19,084 nt of DNA from Guyparkeria sp016278265 (GTDB lineage: Bacteria; Pseudomonadota; Gammaproteobacteria; Halothiobacillales; Halothiobacillaceae): the NCBI RefSeq assembly GCF_044582145.1, contig NZ_JBDODO010000020.1; one strand, 5' to 3'. Every line of letters starts with the position of its first letter. The first letter of the stretch is position 1. This document shows positions 8,116-14,275 of the stretch, one piece after another. The notes under the pieces were generated by a model. It made no database searches, was not told the DNA's origin, and saw only the letters and a program-made list of their open reading frames with translations. A program made the translations under genes and the position numbers.

Positions 8116-8146
8116 CAAATGGGTACGAATTTGGTCCCATATAAAG
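8116..8146 (+). promoter_or_regulatory. Near-palindromic operator and -10 in front of grxD
   Basis: CCAAAT (8116-8121) and ATTTGG (8130-8135) are perfect 6-base inverted arms around GGGTACGA, with two more symmetric pairs in the centre (8 of 10 positions). A second pair, ATGGG (8120-8124) and CCCAT (8137-8141), overlaps it. TATAAA at 8141-8146 is a good -10 box (5 of 6), so the palindrome covers the -35 region. The spacing does not fit the IscR type 2 site, the regulator one might expect for an iron-sulfur gene. Confidence 0.5.
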
Positions 8147-8210
8147 TCATTCGGCCCACCTATCCATCGGCGGGGCCTCCAGACACCGACTTAGACGGGA
8201 GACCATCACC

Positions 8211-8561
8211 ATGGATGCTCTTGAGCGCATCGACCAGTTCGTCAAAGAAAACCCCATCCTCATCTTCATGAAGGGGACCCCGCAGTTCCCGACCTGCGGC
8301 TTTTCCAGCCGTACGGCCGAGGCCATGAAGGGCTGCGGCGTGCCGTTCGGCTACGTCAACGTGATGGCCGACCCGGAGATCATGCAGGCCCTGCCGAGCT
8401 ACCAGGACTGGCCGACCTTCCCGCAGGTCTACGTCAACGGCGAGCTGATCGGCGGCGCGGACATCACCATCGAGATGTACGAGCGGGGTGAACTCAAGCC
8501 GCTGTTCGAGAAAGCCGCGGCCGAGGCCGAAGGCGACAAGGAAGCCGACAAGGCCGAATAA
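8211..8561 (+). CDS. grxD: Monothiol glutaredoxin, CGFS type (Grx4)
   Basis: A 116-residue cytoplasmic protein of the Grx4/GrxD family, which binds a bridging [2Fe-2S] cluster with glutathione and partner BolA and delivers it to client proteins. The active-site motif is C29-G-F-S32 in TPQFPTCGFSSR. The glutathione-binding WPTFPQVYVNGELIGGADI and the C-terminal DITIEMYERGEL are also intact. Length is normal; the acidic Lys/Glu/Ala tail after about residue 100 is a little long. The ATG at 8211 has GGGAGA upstream (GGGAGACCATCACC-ATG). It stands alone between a diguanylate cyclase gene and a terminator, with its own promoter region containing a near-palindrome. Confidence 0.97.
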   Translation: MDALERIDQFVKENPILIFMKGTPQFPTCGFSSRTAEAMKGCGVPFGYVNVMADPEIMQALPSYQDWPTFPQVYVNGELIGGADITIEMYERGELKPLFEKAAAEAEGDKEADKAE

Positions 8562-8591
8562 GCGTCAATCCACAAGCCAATGAATCGACAC

Positions 8592-8618
8592 AACCCGGCC
8601 CAACGGCCGGGTTTTTAT
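8592..8618 (+). terminator. Rho-independent terminator of grxD
   Basis: A 9-bp stem (AACCCGGCC with GGCCGGGTT) with loop CAAC is followed by a T-rich run (TTTTTATT), about 30 bases after the grxD stop. It separates grxD from the convergent MscS-type gene. The opposite strand lacks a T tract after the stem. Confidence 0.93.
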
Positions 8619-8666
8619 TGGCCGGCGGCCGGGCGACGCACCCGCTCTTCGCGCCCCGCACACACA

Positions 8667-10601
8667 TCAGGCGTCCTCGCCGAGAACGTCGGGCCGCTTC
8701 CCGACGCCCTGACGCTCTTCCTGGGATTTGCTCGGCGGCTCGTCACCAGCCTCGCTACTCGACTCCCCGCCGGGCTCTCGGCTGGGCTCATCGTTTGGCT
8801 CCGCGCTTGATCGGTCATCGATCGACTCTCGCTCGAGCACCACCCGCGAGCGCGGCAGGTAACGCCCACCATCAAGCTCCTGCAGGAAACGGATCAGCCC
8901 CTCACGCACCTTGCAACAGAGGTACCAGGACGCCACTCCGTCGTTCGCGCTCACGAGCGCCCGAACCTCCACGGTCCAGTCGCGACATTCAGTGACCAGG
9001 ACGCTGGCGACGGCGTCGTCGTGGTTCTCGTCATCCTGCACCAGCTCGATCAGCTTCTCCCGAATCGGATCGATCGGCACGGTGTAGTCGAGATACAGAA
9101 ACACCTCGCCATAAATGTTGAGATCACCATCCTCACTGGCATACGAGTAGTTGTAGATCGGCTCGTCGATCAACATCGTCGACGGCACCGTGAGCCGACG
9201 CAGATCCCAGATGCGGATGACCGCGTAGGTGTAGGTGATGTTCTCGATGTATCCCCATTCGCCCTTGAAGATCACCAGGTCACCAATGCGCATCGGCTGG
9301 GTGAGTGCCACCTGCAGTCCAGCGAACAGGCTGGCGATGCTGCGCTGGGCCCCGATGCCGATCATCAGACTGATCACGCCGGCCGAGGCCAGCAATGACA
9401 GCCCCAGCGAGGCAAACCAGTCGAAGGTCGATAACGCGACGATCAGCCCCACGAAGAAGATCACGCCGGTCAGCGTCCGGCTGAGTACCGTCATCTTGGT
9501 GTTGTATGTGCGGGCCTGAAAGATGCTGATCTCCTCCAGTCGCCGCAATTTGCTCTTGCCGTAGGTGGAGAAGTACATGCGCACCACGTTGATGAGCAGC
9601 CAGGTCAACGAACCCACCACCCCGATAAAGACGACTGAATCGTAAAGCTCGCGCCCAAGGTCCGGCAGCACGACCAGCGGACGGGACAACGATCCGAGCA
9701 GCAGGAAGAAGACCAACGACACGAACCCGAAGCCGATATAACGCTGCAGGTAAGTCACCCAGTCGGCCACAACATCCTGGGGAAGAAACCGCCTGGCCAG
9801 CCGAAACGCCGCCCAGCGAATAAACAGCGCCAGGATCGCGCTGAGCGCCACGCCGAAAAGCGCGACGCCCAGTCGAAACGTATCGCTGCGCAGCACCTCG
9901 TACTTGATCCGGTAGAACGGCAGCGCGGAGACGATCTTTCCAATGCCCGTATTTTCATAGAGCATGTTGGTGGCCGCCACGGTCTCGGCATCGAACCACC
10001 AGCGCACGTCCTCGCCGGACACGGTGCGCACAAGCCGCACCGGCACCTGTTCCCCCTCCACCTCGAACTCCGTCAACAGGATCGACTCTCGCGGCGACCG
10101 TCCCTGTTCACGCTCCTCTTCGCGCAATCCGTCACCATCGCTCGGCAACACGCCTTCTTGCAATTGCAGACGCTGACGCAGCACGTAAGTCAACTTGCCG
10201 GCGACATCTTCGGCTTGTGCCTCGGTCATGCCGTCCGGCAATTGCAGCGATTTGGCGGCCTGCGAAAAATCACCATCGCCCGCCGCCGTTATCAGGTTCA
10301 TCAGGACCCCGCGCGGCGTGCCAAGATCCCCGATCGCCGGGGAGCGCAGTTCCCCGTCCGGCTCGTAGAGGCGCGCATCGAGACTCGGTTCCGGCGGCTT
10401 GTCGTCACTCGTTTTCTCGGCGGCTGACGATCCATCTCCCGGCGTCAGTGCGCCGGTCGGAGCCGCACCCAGTGGTGCCGCGAGCATCAGCAGCCCGGCA
10501 ATCGCCAGGACGCGCCAAAACCACAGGTAGAGCCAAACCGGGGAATGGGCAAACCAAGGCCACCGGCGCAAGGAAAGAGACGACTTGAACCCGGGGACCA
10601 T
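8667..10601 (-). CDS. MscS-family mechanosensitive ion channel with periplasmic N-terminal domain
   Basis: A 644-residue inner-membrane channel, expected to open under membrane tension and release solutes on osmotic downshock. An N-terminal signal or anchor (residues about 22-48, WLYLWFWRVLAIAGLLMLAAPLGAA) is followed by about 185 mostly polar, acidic residues, probably periplasmic. About five membrane helices span 235-425. The pore-lining helix is LGLSLLASAGVISLMIGIGAQRSIASLFAGLQ around 395-425, then the MscS beta domain (MRIGDLVIFKGEWGYIENITYTYAVIRIWDLRRLTVP). The last 45 residues are Ser/Glu/Pro-rich and probably disordered. I chose the ATG at 10601 because GGAG lies six bases upstream; an ATG at 10613 is in frame but lacks this. 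The frame stays open antisense through the whole helicase gene; that extension is not real. No close match to MscS, MscK or YbiO is claimed. Confidence 0.92.
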   Translation of the reverse strand: MVPGFKSSLSLRRWPWFAHSPVWLYLWFWRVLAIAGLLMLAAPLGAAPTGALTPGDGSSAAEKTSDDKPPEPSLDARLYEPDGELRSPAIGDLGTPRGVLMNLITAAGDGDFSQAAKSLQLPDGMTEAQAEDVAGKLTYVLRQRLQLQEGVLPSDGDGLREEEREQGRSPRESILLTEFEVEGEQVPVRLVRTVSGEDVRWWFDAETVAATNMLYENTGIGKIVSALPFYRIKYEVLRSDTFRLGVALFGVALSAILALFIRWAAFRLARRFLPQDVVADWVTYLQRYIGFGFVSLVFFLLLGSLSRPLVVLPDLGRELYDSVVFIGVVGSLTWLLINVVRMYFSTYGKSKLRRLEEISIFQARTYNTKMTVLSRTLTGVIFFVGLIVALSTFDWFASLGLSLLASAGVISLMIGIGAQRSIASLFAGLQVALTQPMRIGDLVIFKGEWGYIENITYTYAVIRIWDLRRLTVPSTMLIDEPIYNYSYASEDGDLNIYGEVFLYLDYTVPIDPIREKLIELVQDDENHDDAVASVLVTECRDWTVEVRALVSANDGVASWYLCCKVREGLIRFLQELDGGRYLPRSRVVLERESIDDRSSAEPNDEPSREPGGESSSEAGDEPPSKSQEERQGVGKRPDVLGEDA

Positions 10602-10653
10602 GGCAAACTCCATTGCAATACGCGAGTGACGCGAGAGGCGCGCGCACCACGTC

Positions 10654-10662
10654 AACATAGCA
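10654..10662 (-). promoter_or_regulatory. Putative extended -10 (TGC-TATGTT) of the MscS-type gene
   Basis: On the minus strand TGCTATGTT reads as an extended -10: TG, one base, then TATGTT (4 of 6). It lies about 50 bases before the ATG at 10601. The -35 region at 17 bp is poor, as is usual for extended -10 promoters. It is back to back with the helicase promoter. Confidence 0.35.
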
Positions 10663-10712
10663 GCGAACCGGCCGTCGCGTCGGACGTCCATCCGGAAAAC
10701 CCACGATAGTTC

Positions 10713-10741
10713 GGGACAAAAACCGCCAGGCGCGTTAGAAT
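10713..10741 (+). promoter_or_regulatory. Sigma-70-type promoter of the DEAD-box helicase gene
   Basis: GGGACA at 10713-10718 (4 of 6 with TTGACA), a 17-bp spacer, and TAGAAT at 10736-10741 (5 of 6) in the context GCGTTAGAAT. Predicted transcription start is about 10748, which gives an untranslated leader of about 170 bases. Confidence 0.6.
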
Positions 10742-10827
10742 CCCGGGTTCCTTGAGAATCGCCACCTTGTATCGCCCCGCGATCCGGCACGACCTCAGGG
10801 TTTCCGCCGAGCCAAGAGCCCGCCAAA

Positions 10828-10856
10828 GAGCCCCGGATCATTTCCGGAGCGCTCCG
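10828..10856 (+). promoter_or_regulatory. Competing hairpins in the helicase mRNA leader
   Basis: Two structures share bases: CCGGA (10833-10837) pairs with TCCGG (10843-10847), with outer support from GAGC (10828-10831) and GCTC (10851-10854), or else the 12-base perfect palindrome CGGAGCGCTCCG (10845-10856) self-pairs. They sit about 60 bases before the ATG in a leader of about 170 bases. Long structured leaders are known for cold-shock helicase mRNAs; regulation here is inference. Confidence 0.35.
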
Positions 10857-10916
10857 ATGTGAGGGCCCCGCGCCCGCCAGTCCCCGCGGCCCCTGCCGCC
10901 AGTTGTTGAGATATCC

Positions 10917-12659
10917 ATGTCCGATACCCCCGCTACCGAGCAACCCTCGGTTCGCTTTGCCGATCTTGATCTGAGCCCTGCCATCCAGCAGGCAATCGAA
11001 GACGTCGGTTACGAAACCCCCTCGCCGATCCAGGCGCAGAGCATCCCGCCATTGCTGGAAGGCCGCGACCTGATCGGCATGGCCCAGACCGGCACCGGCA
11101 AGACCGCTGCGTTTGCGCTGCCGCTGCTCAGCCGCATTGACCTCAAGGTGCGCGCACCCCAGATGCTGGTGCTTGCCCCGACCCGCGAACTGGCCATCCA
11201 GGTCGCCGAGGCGATGGCCAACTACGCCCGCCACATGCCGGACTTCCACATCGCGCCGATCTACGGCGGACAGGCCATGTTCCAGCAGCGCAAGCTGCTG
11301 CAGCGCGGCGTGCACGTAGTCGTCGGCACCCCGGGCCGCATCCAGGATCACCTGCGTCGCGGCACGCTTGCCTTCGACCAGATCCGCATGGTCGTCCTCG
11401 ACGAGGCCGACGAGATGCTGCGCATGGGCTTTATCGACGACGTCGACGCGATCCTCGCCGAGGTACCGGCCGAACGCCAGGTTGCCCTGTTCTCGGCGAC
11501 CATGCCCGACCCGATCCGTCGCATCGCCCAGCGTCACCTGCGCAACCCGCAGGAAATCAAGATCAAGAACAGCACCAGCACCGTCTCGGCGATTCGCCAA
11601 CGGTTCTGGCCGGTCTCGGGCATGCACAAGCCCGACGCGCTGACCCGCATCCTCGAGGTCGAGGACTTCGACGCGGCGATCATCTTCGTGCGTACCCGTC
11701 AGGCGACCAATGACCTGGCCGAGCGCCTGAAGGCACGGGGCCATTCGGCCGCGGCGCTGTCGGGTGAGATGGGCCAGGCCGAGCGTGAAAAGACGGTCGA
11801 GAAGCTCAAGAACGGGCAACTCGACATGATCGTCGCCACCGACGTCGCCGCCCGCGGCCTCGACGTGCCGCGCATCAGCCACGTCATCAACTACGACATC
11901 CCCTACGACACTGAGGCCTACGTTCACCGTATCGGCCGTACCGGCCGTGCCGGGCGCTCGGGCGAGGCGATCCTGTTCGTCACCCCGCGTGAAAAGCGCA
12001 TGCTCAAGGCGATCGAGCGGGCCACGCGCCAGCCGATCGAGCAGATGCGCCTGCCGAGCGCGACCGACATCGCCAGCAAGCGCAGCTCTCAGCTCAAGGA
12101 CCAGATCACCGAGGTCCGCGAGGCCGAGGAACTGACGCCGTTCGTCGAGATGCTGAACGACTATCAGAACGAGCACGACATCGAGATGGCCGAGGTGGCC
12201 GCCGCGCTGGCTTTCCTGCTGCAGAAGGACCGCCCGGTGATCGCCGAGCAGATCAAGGACATGGCCCCGCCGCCGGCAATGCAGGAACGCGACAGCGGCC
12301 CGCGTGACGACAGCGACAAGATCCGCTACCGCATCAACGTCGGCCGAGAGCACGGCGTCACGCCGGGCAACATCGTCGGCGCGCTGACCAACGAGGGCGG
12401 CATCAACGGCAAGCAGATCGGCGCGATCGAGATCGAGCAGGATCACAGCTTCGTCGACCTGCCCGGCGGCATGCCCGACCGCCTGGTCCAGCAGATGAGC
12501 AACATCCATCTGTTCGGCATCAAGCTCGGCTTGCAGGCAATCGGCCCGGCACCCGCCGGCCGACCGCGTCGCAAACCCGGCGGCCCGGGTGGCCCGGGTG
12601 GCCCGGGTGGCCATCCCGGCAAGGGACGTCCGCCGCGCCGTAATTTCGACCGACGCTAA
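10917..12659 (+). CDS. deaD: DEAD-box ATP-dependent RNA helicase, DeaD/CsdA type
   Basis: A 580-residue RNA helicase that unwinds structured RNA during ribosome assembly and mRNA decay, often cold-induced in this family. All motifs are intact: Q motif (F14 to Q41), AQTGTGKT 56-63, PTRELA 88-93, DEAD 162-165, SAT 193-195, ARGLDV 312-317 and HRIGRTGR 337-344. A linker of about 100 residues leads to a DbpA/DeaD RNA-binding fold at about 466-543 (RYRINVGREHGVTPGNIVGAL, HSFVDLPGGMPDRLVQQM). The tail is basic and Gly/Pro-rich (RRKPGGPGGPGGPGGHPGKGR), encoded partly by exact 9-bp repeats. It is shorter than E. coli DeaD. The ATG at 10917 has only a weak GAG at -9. Its 170-base leader may control translation. 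Confidence 0.96.
   Translation: MSDTPATEQPSVRFADLDLSPAIQQAIEDVGYETPSPIQAQSIPPLLEGRDLIGMAQTGTGKTAAFALPLLSRIDLKVRAPQMLVLAPTRELAIQVAEAMANYARHMPDFHIAPIYGGQAMFQQRKLLQRGVHVVVGTPGRIQDHLRRGTLAFDQIRMVVLDEADEMLRMGFIDDVDAILAEVPAERQVALFSATMPDPIRRIAQRHLRNPQEIKIKNSTSTVSAIRQRFWPVSGMHKPDALTRILEVEDFDAAIIFVRTRQATNDLAERLKARGHSAAALSGEMGQAEREKTVEKLKNGQLDMIVATDVAARGLDVPRISHVINYDIPYDTEAYVHRIGRTGRAGRSGEAILFVTPREKRMLKAIERATRQPIEQMRLPSATDIASKRSSQLKDQITEVREAEELTPFVEMLNDYQNEHDIEMAEVAAALAFLLQKDRPVIAEQIKDMAPPPAMQERDSGPRDDSDKIRYRINVGREHGVTPGNIVGALTNEGGINGKQIGAIEIEQDHSFVDLPGGMPDRLVQQMSNIHLFGIKLGLQAIGPAPAGRPRRKPGGPGGPGGPGGHPGKGRPPRRNFDRR
12582..12608 (+). repeat. Three exact 9-bp repeats in the helicase tail
   Basis: GGCCCGGGT occurs three times head to tail (12582, 12591, 12600) and encodes the Gly-Pro-Gly tripeptides of the tail. 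In-frame copy-number change would alter tail length without breaking the protein. Confidence 0.85.
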
Positions 12660-12663
12660 GTTT

Positions 12664-12690
12664 AAGGCCACCTTCAAGGTGGCCTTTTTA
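12664..12690 (+). terminator. Rho-independent terminator of the helicase gene
   Basis: AAGGCCACC (12664-12672) pairs with GGTGGCCTT (12678-12686) around TTCAA, followed by TTTTTATT, five bases after the stop codon. It is a strong classical terminator. Confidence 0.95.
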
Positions 12691-12749
12691 TTGGTTCATC
12701 GCCCTTCGCATCAACTGGCCGACTCGCTTAAAGCCAAGTCGGGGCAGTT

Positions 12750-12830
12750 GGATCCCCGCTTTTGCGGGGATGACGACAACGGGTGGATTGCCAAACGCCC
12801 TCTCGTCGTTCCCGCGAAAGCGGGAACCCA
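12750..12830. repeat. Inverted pair of REP/dRS3-like palindromes
   Basis: Unit one (12751-12776) has the hairpin ATCCCCGC-TTTT-GCGGGGAT followed by GACGA. Unit two (12803-12830) has TCGTCGTTCCCGC-GAAA-GCGGGAACCCA. They are opposite-facing copies of the same element, 26 bases apart, and could pair with each other into a larger hairpin. Other copies lie at 15714-15796 and 15876-15929. The stretch 12691-12917 holds no gene besides these repeats. Confidence 0.85.
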
Positions 12831-12917
12831 GCCAGCGGGGCCATCGCCGTTCTCGGTTATCGCATACCCTTCGAATCCACACACGTTGCCAGCGACGCCC
12901 GCGACTCGAACGCCCCT

Positions 12918-13259
12918 TCAGCCAAAAAAGCAGGCGTTCGGATCCTCGTCGATCTCCTGCAGCAGCACGTCCAACCGGGTCGACTCCGGAAACGGGGTGT
13001 AGCGATGCCATCTCAAATCGGCACGCTTCCAGTAAAGCTTCCAGACATCACGTGACTTCACGTACACCAGCCGGGCGAACTCCTCCTCGATCCGATGCCC
13101 CCGCATCGAGCGACGCACCTCGAACAACTCGACGGCCTGCCGATCCAGCCGATACCCAATATCGAGCTGCGGGCGAATCTCTGACGGTGGCCGACGCGCC
13201 TCGACGAATTCGCCGACCTGTTTCTCGATCCGGCGCTGGTCCAGCTCGCTCAAAGCCAT
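12918..13259 (-). CDS. DUF3024 family protein
   Basis: A 113-residue conserved protein of unknown function. Family features are the N-terminus ALSELDQRRIEKQVGEFVEARRPPSEIRPQLD, the central VYVKSRDVWKLYWKRADLRWHRY and the C-terminal DEDPNACFFG, which together span the whole DUF3024 domain. It is soluble, with neither signal peptide nor membrane helix. Many basic and aromatic residues in the centre could suit nucleic-acid binding, but that is speculation. The ATG at 13259 has GAGG nine bases upstream (GAGGCGCCT-ATG). That site lies inside the left end of the hairpin-rich segment at 13260-13566, so the segment supplies the ribosome binding site. The DUF3301 gene lies upstream on the same strand. 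Confidence 0.9.
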   Translation of the reverse strand: MALSELDQRRIEKQVGEFVEARRPPSEIRPQLDIGYRLDRQAVELFEVRRSMRGHRIEEEFARLVYVKSRDVWKLYWKRADLRWHRYTPFPESTRLDVLLQEIDEDPNACFFG

Positions 13260-13566
13260 AGGCGCCTCGAAAAAGCGTCATGAGCCGCCCGAGAGCAAGG
13301 AGCCGCTGGCTTACGCCTGCTTCGCATCCAACGAGCGACGAGACATATCAACAGGATAGGCAGGCACAGGCCATCCATGGCCTGCCTGCTACGCACGCGC
13401 TCGGCGCGCTCCGATTTGCTCCATGCAAATCGGTATGAGCGAGTGACGGCATGGCCGGGATGCCATGCCGGACGCAAGCTTAGCTTGCGCTCGCGAGGCG
13501 CATGGACGCGCCGAGCCCGCACGCGACGCTGCAATCGGGTGGCGCAACAGGTTTCGCGAGGCGCCT
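13260..13566. repeat. Hairpin-packed 307-bp segment with 10-bp inverted ends (MITE-like or structured RNA)
   Basis: The segment fills almost the whole gap between the DUF3301 stop and the DUF3024 start. Its ends are AGGCGCCTCG (13260-13269) and CGAGGCGCCT (13557-13566), perfect inverted copies. Inside are five clear hairpins: 13360-13389 (with a 2-base bulge); CCGATTTGC/GCAAATCGG 13411-13433; CGGCATGGC/GCCATGCCG 13447-13470; CGCAAGC/GCTTGCG 13473-13489; GGCGC/GCGCC 13497-13512. GCTCGGCGCG (13399-13408) is complementary to CGCGCCGAGC (13507-13516) and would enclose the three middle hairpins, excluding the last one, as a multi-branched fold. Open frames exist on both strands but look unprotein-like (Arg/Cys/Ser-rich). 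I see no transposase and no coding gene. Confidence 0.7.
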
Positions 13567-13571
13567 GCATG

Positions 13572-13907
13572 TCAGTTCTTTTCGTGGCGCCAATGCGGGT
13601 CCCCCAGATCGAGTTCGACCTCGGTGAGGTGCTGGCCACGAAACGCCACGTGCCCCCGATAACGATCAAACCCACTGCGCGAGAACTCAAAGCCGAACCG
13701 ACGCGTGATTAGCGGCCAGCCCCGATCATCTCGCCCCAGCCCGACACGGCGCAGGCTCACGCTCTGGTCGAGCAACTGCACGTCGGCCTTTTCGGTTGCC
13801 TGCCGCGCCAACGACAACGCCCGGCGACGAAACCGATCGTGCTGCACCCAAAGGCCGACCGCGGCCAGCACCAGGATCAATATGAATACGTCCCCAAGGG
13901 TCCACAT
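13572..13907 (-). CDS. DUF3301 family protein, single membrane anchor
   Basis: A 111-residue protein of the DUF3301 family, typical of gammaproteobacteria and of unknown function. An N-terminal membrane helix (residues about 6-22, DVFILILVLAAVGLWVQ) is followed by a basic stretch (HDRFRRRALSLARQA) and the conserved core VQLLDQSVSLRRVGLGRDDRGWPLITRRFGFEFS... DRYRGHVAF. The soluble part should face the cytoplasm, given the positive residues after the helix. The ATG at 13907 gives a standard N-terminus, although no strong Shine-Dalgarno sequence precedes it. It is upstream of the DUF3024 gene on the same strand, separated by the hairpin-rich segment. Confidence 0.87.
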   Translation of the reverse strand: MWTLGDVFILILVLAAVGLWVQHDRFRRRALSLARQATEKADVQLLDQSVSLRRVGLGRDDRGWPLITRRFGFEFSRSGFDRYRGHVAFRGQHLTEVELDLGDPHWRHEKN

Positions 13908-13946
13908 CAGCGTCAGTCGTCCTTCATCGAAACCGTTTCGTTACCG

Positions 13947-13999
13947 AGGCAAGCTCGCCGCGCGCCAACGGCGCTGGCACCCCGCTCGGCGGCTTGCCT
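13947..13999. other. Long bulged stem-loop upstream of tRNA-Leu
   Basis: AGGCAAGC-T-CGCCG (13947-13960) pairs with CGGCG-GCTTGCCT (13987-13999) to make a 13-bp stem with a single T bulge. The loop contains its own hairpin GCGCC-AAC-GGCGC. The right arm includes the tRNA promoter's -35. On the minus strand it lies in the leader region of the DUF3301 gene, next to a 13-base palindrome CGAAAC-C-GTTTCG at 13928-13940. No T tract follows on either side, so it is not a terminator. Confidence 0.55.
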
Positions 14000-14022
14000 T
14001 TGTACCACAGTTGCGCTACCTT
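13994..14022 (+). promoter_or_regulatory. Promoter of the tRNA-Leu gene
   Basis: TTGCCT at 13994-13999 (-35, 4 of 6), a 17-bp spacer and TACCTT at 14017-14022 (-10, 3 of 6, context GCGCTACCTT). The bases after the -10 (TCGCTCCCC) form a C-rich discriminator of the kind associated with stringent control of stable RNA genes. Transcription would start a few bases before the tRNA 5' end at 14033. Confidence 0.55.
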
Positions 14023-14032
14023 TCGCTCCCCT

Positions 14033-14119
14033 GCCGGGGTGGCGGAATTGGTAGACGCAGCGGATTCAAAATCCGCCGGTAGAGATACCGTGTCGGTTCG
14101 AGTCCGACCCTCGGCACCA
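14033..14119 (+). tRNA. tRNA-Leu (anticodon CAA)
   Basis: The acceptor stem is GCCGGGG (14033-14039) with CCTCGGC (14109-14115, one G-T pair), then discriminator A and an encoded CCA at 14117-14119. The anticodon arm is GCGGA-TTCAAAA-TCCGC, giving anticodon CAA, which reads UUG. The long variable arm (GGTAGAGATACC) is that of a class II tRNA, and the T arm GTCGG-TTCGAGT-CCGAC is intact. Total length is 87. A perfect terminator follows at 14137. I see no duplicated tRNA 3' end nearby that would mark an integrated element. Confidence 0.98.
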
Positions 14120-14136
14120 GAACACAATGACGATTG

Positions 14137-14164
14137 AGGCGACATCCGCGGATGTCGCCTTTTT
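14137..14164 (+). terminator. Rho-independent terminator of tRNA-Leu
   Basis: A perfect 10-bp stem (AGGCGACATC with GATGTCGCCT) around CGCG, followed by TTTT and a T-rich stretch, ending 45 bases after the tRNA. It makes the tRNA a single-gene transcription unit. Confidence 0.95.
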
Positions 14165-14275
14165 CGTTTCCGGCGTTGTCGATTTTTCGGCTCATTCACG
14201 ATGTCCCTGCGCACCCGAGCCCGGTCCGTGCTTGAATAAAGGCACGATCATTCTCGACGGCAAGGGAGAACAAAC

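Noticed and set aside
8113..8146. TTGCCA (8113-8118) with TATAAA as a standard promoter
   Set aside because: The spacer would be 22 bp, too long for sigma-70.
10602..12677. Antisense extension of the MscS-type frame through the whole helicase gene (open for 1336 codons in total)
   Set aside because: The helicase motifs on the plus strand are complete, the antisense product is His/Asp/Arg-rich with no recognisable domain, and the channel has a good start with GGAG at 10601.
13250..13712. Short open frames on both strands through the hairpin array (146 and 111 codons)
   Set aside because: The products are Arg/Ser/Cys-rich, overlap the clear DUF genes, and simply read through palindromic DNA.
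14033..14119. tRNA-Leu as an attachment site of an integrated element
   Set aside because: No integrase gene and no second copy of the tRNA 3' end are seen in the window.
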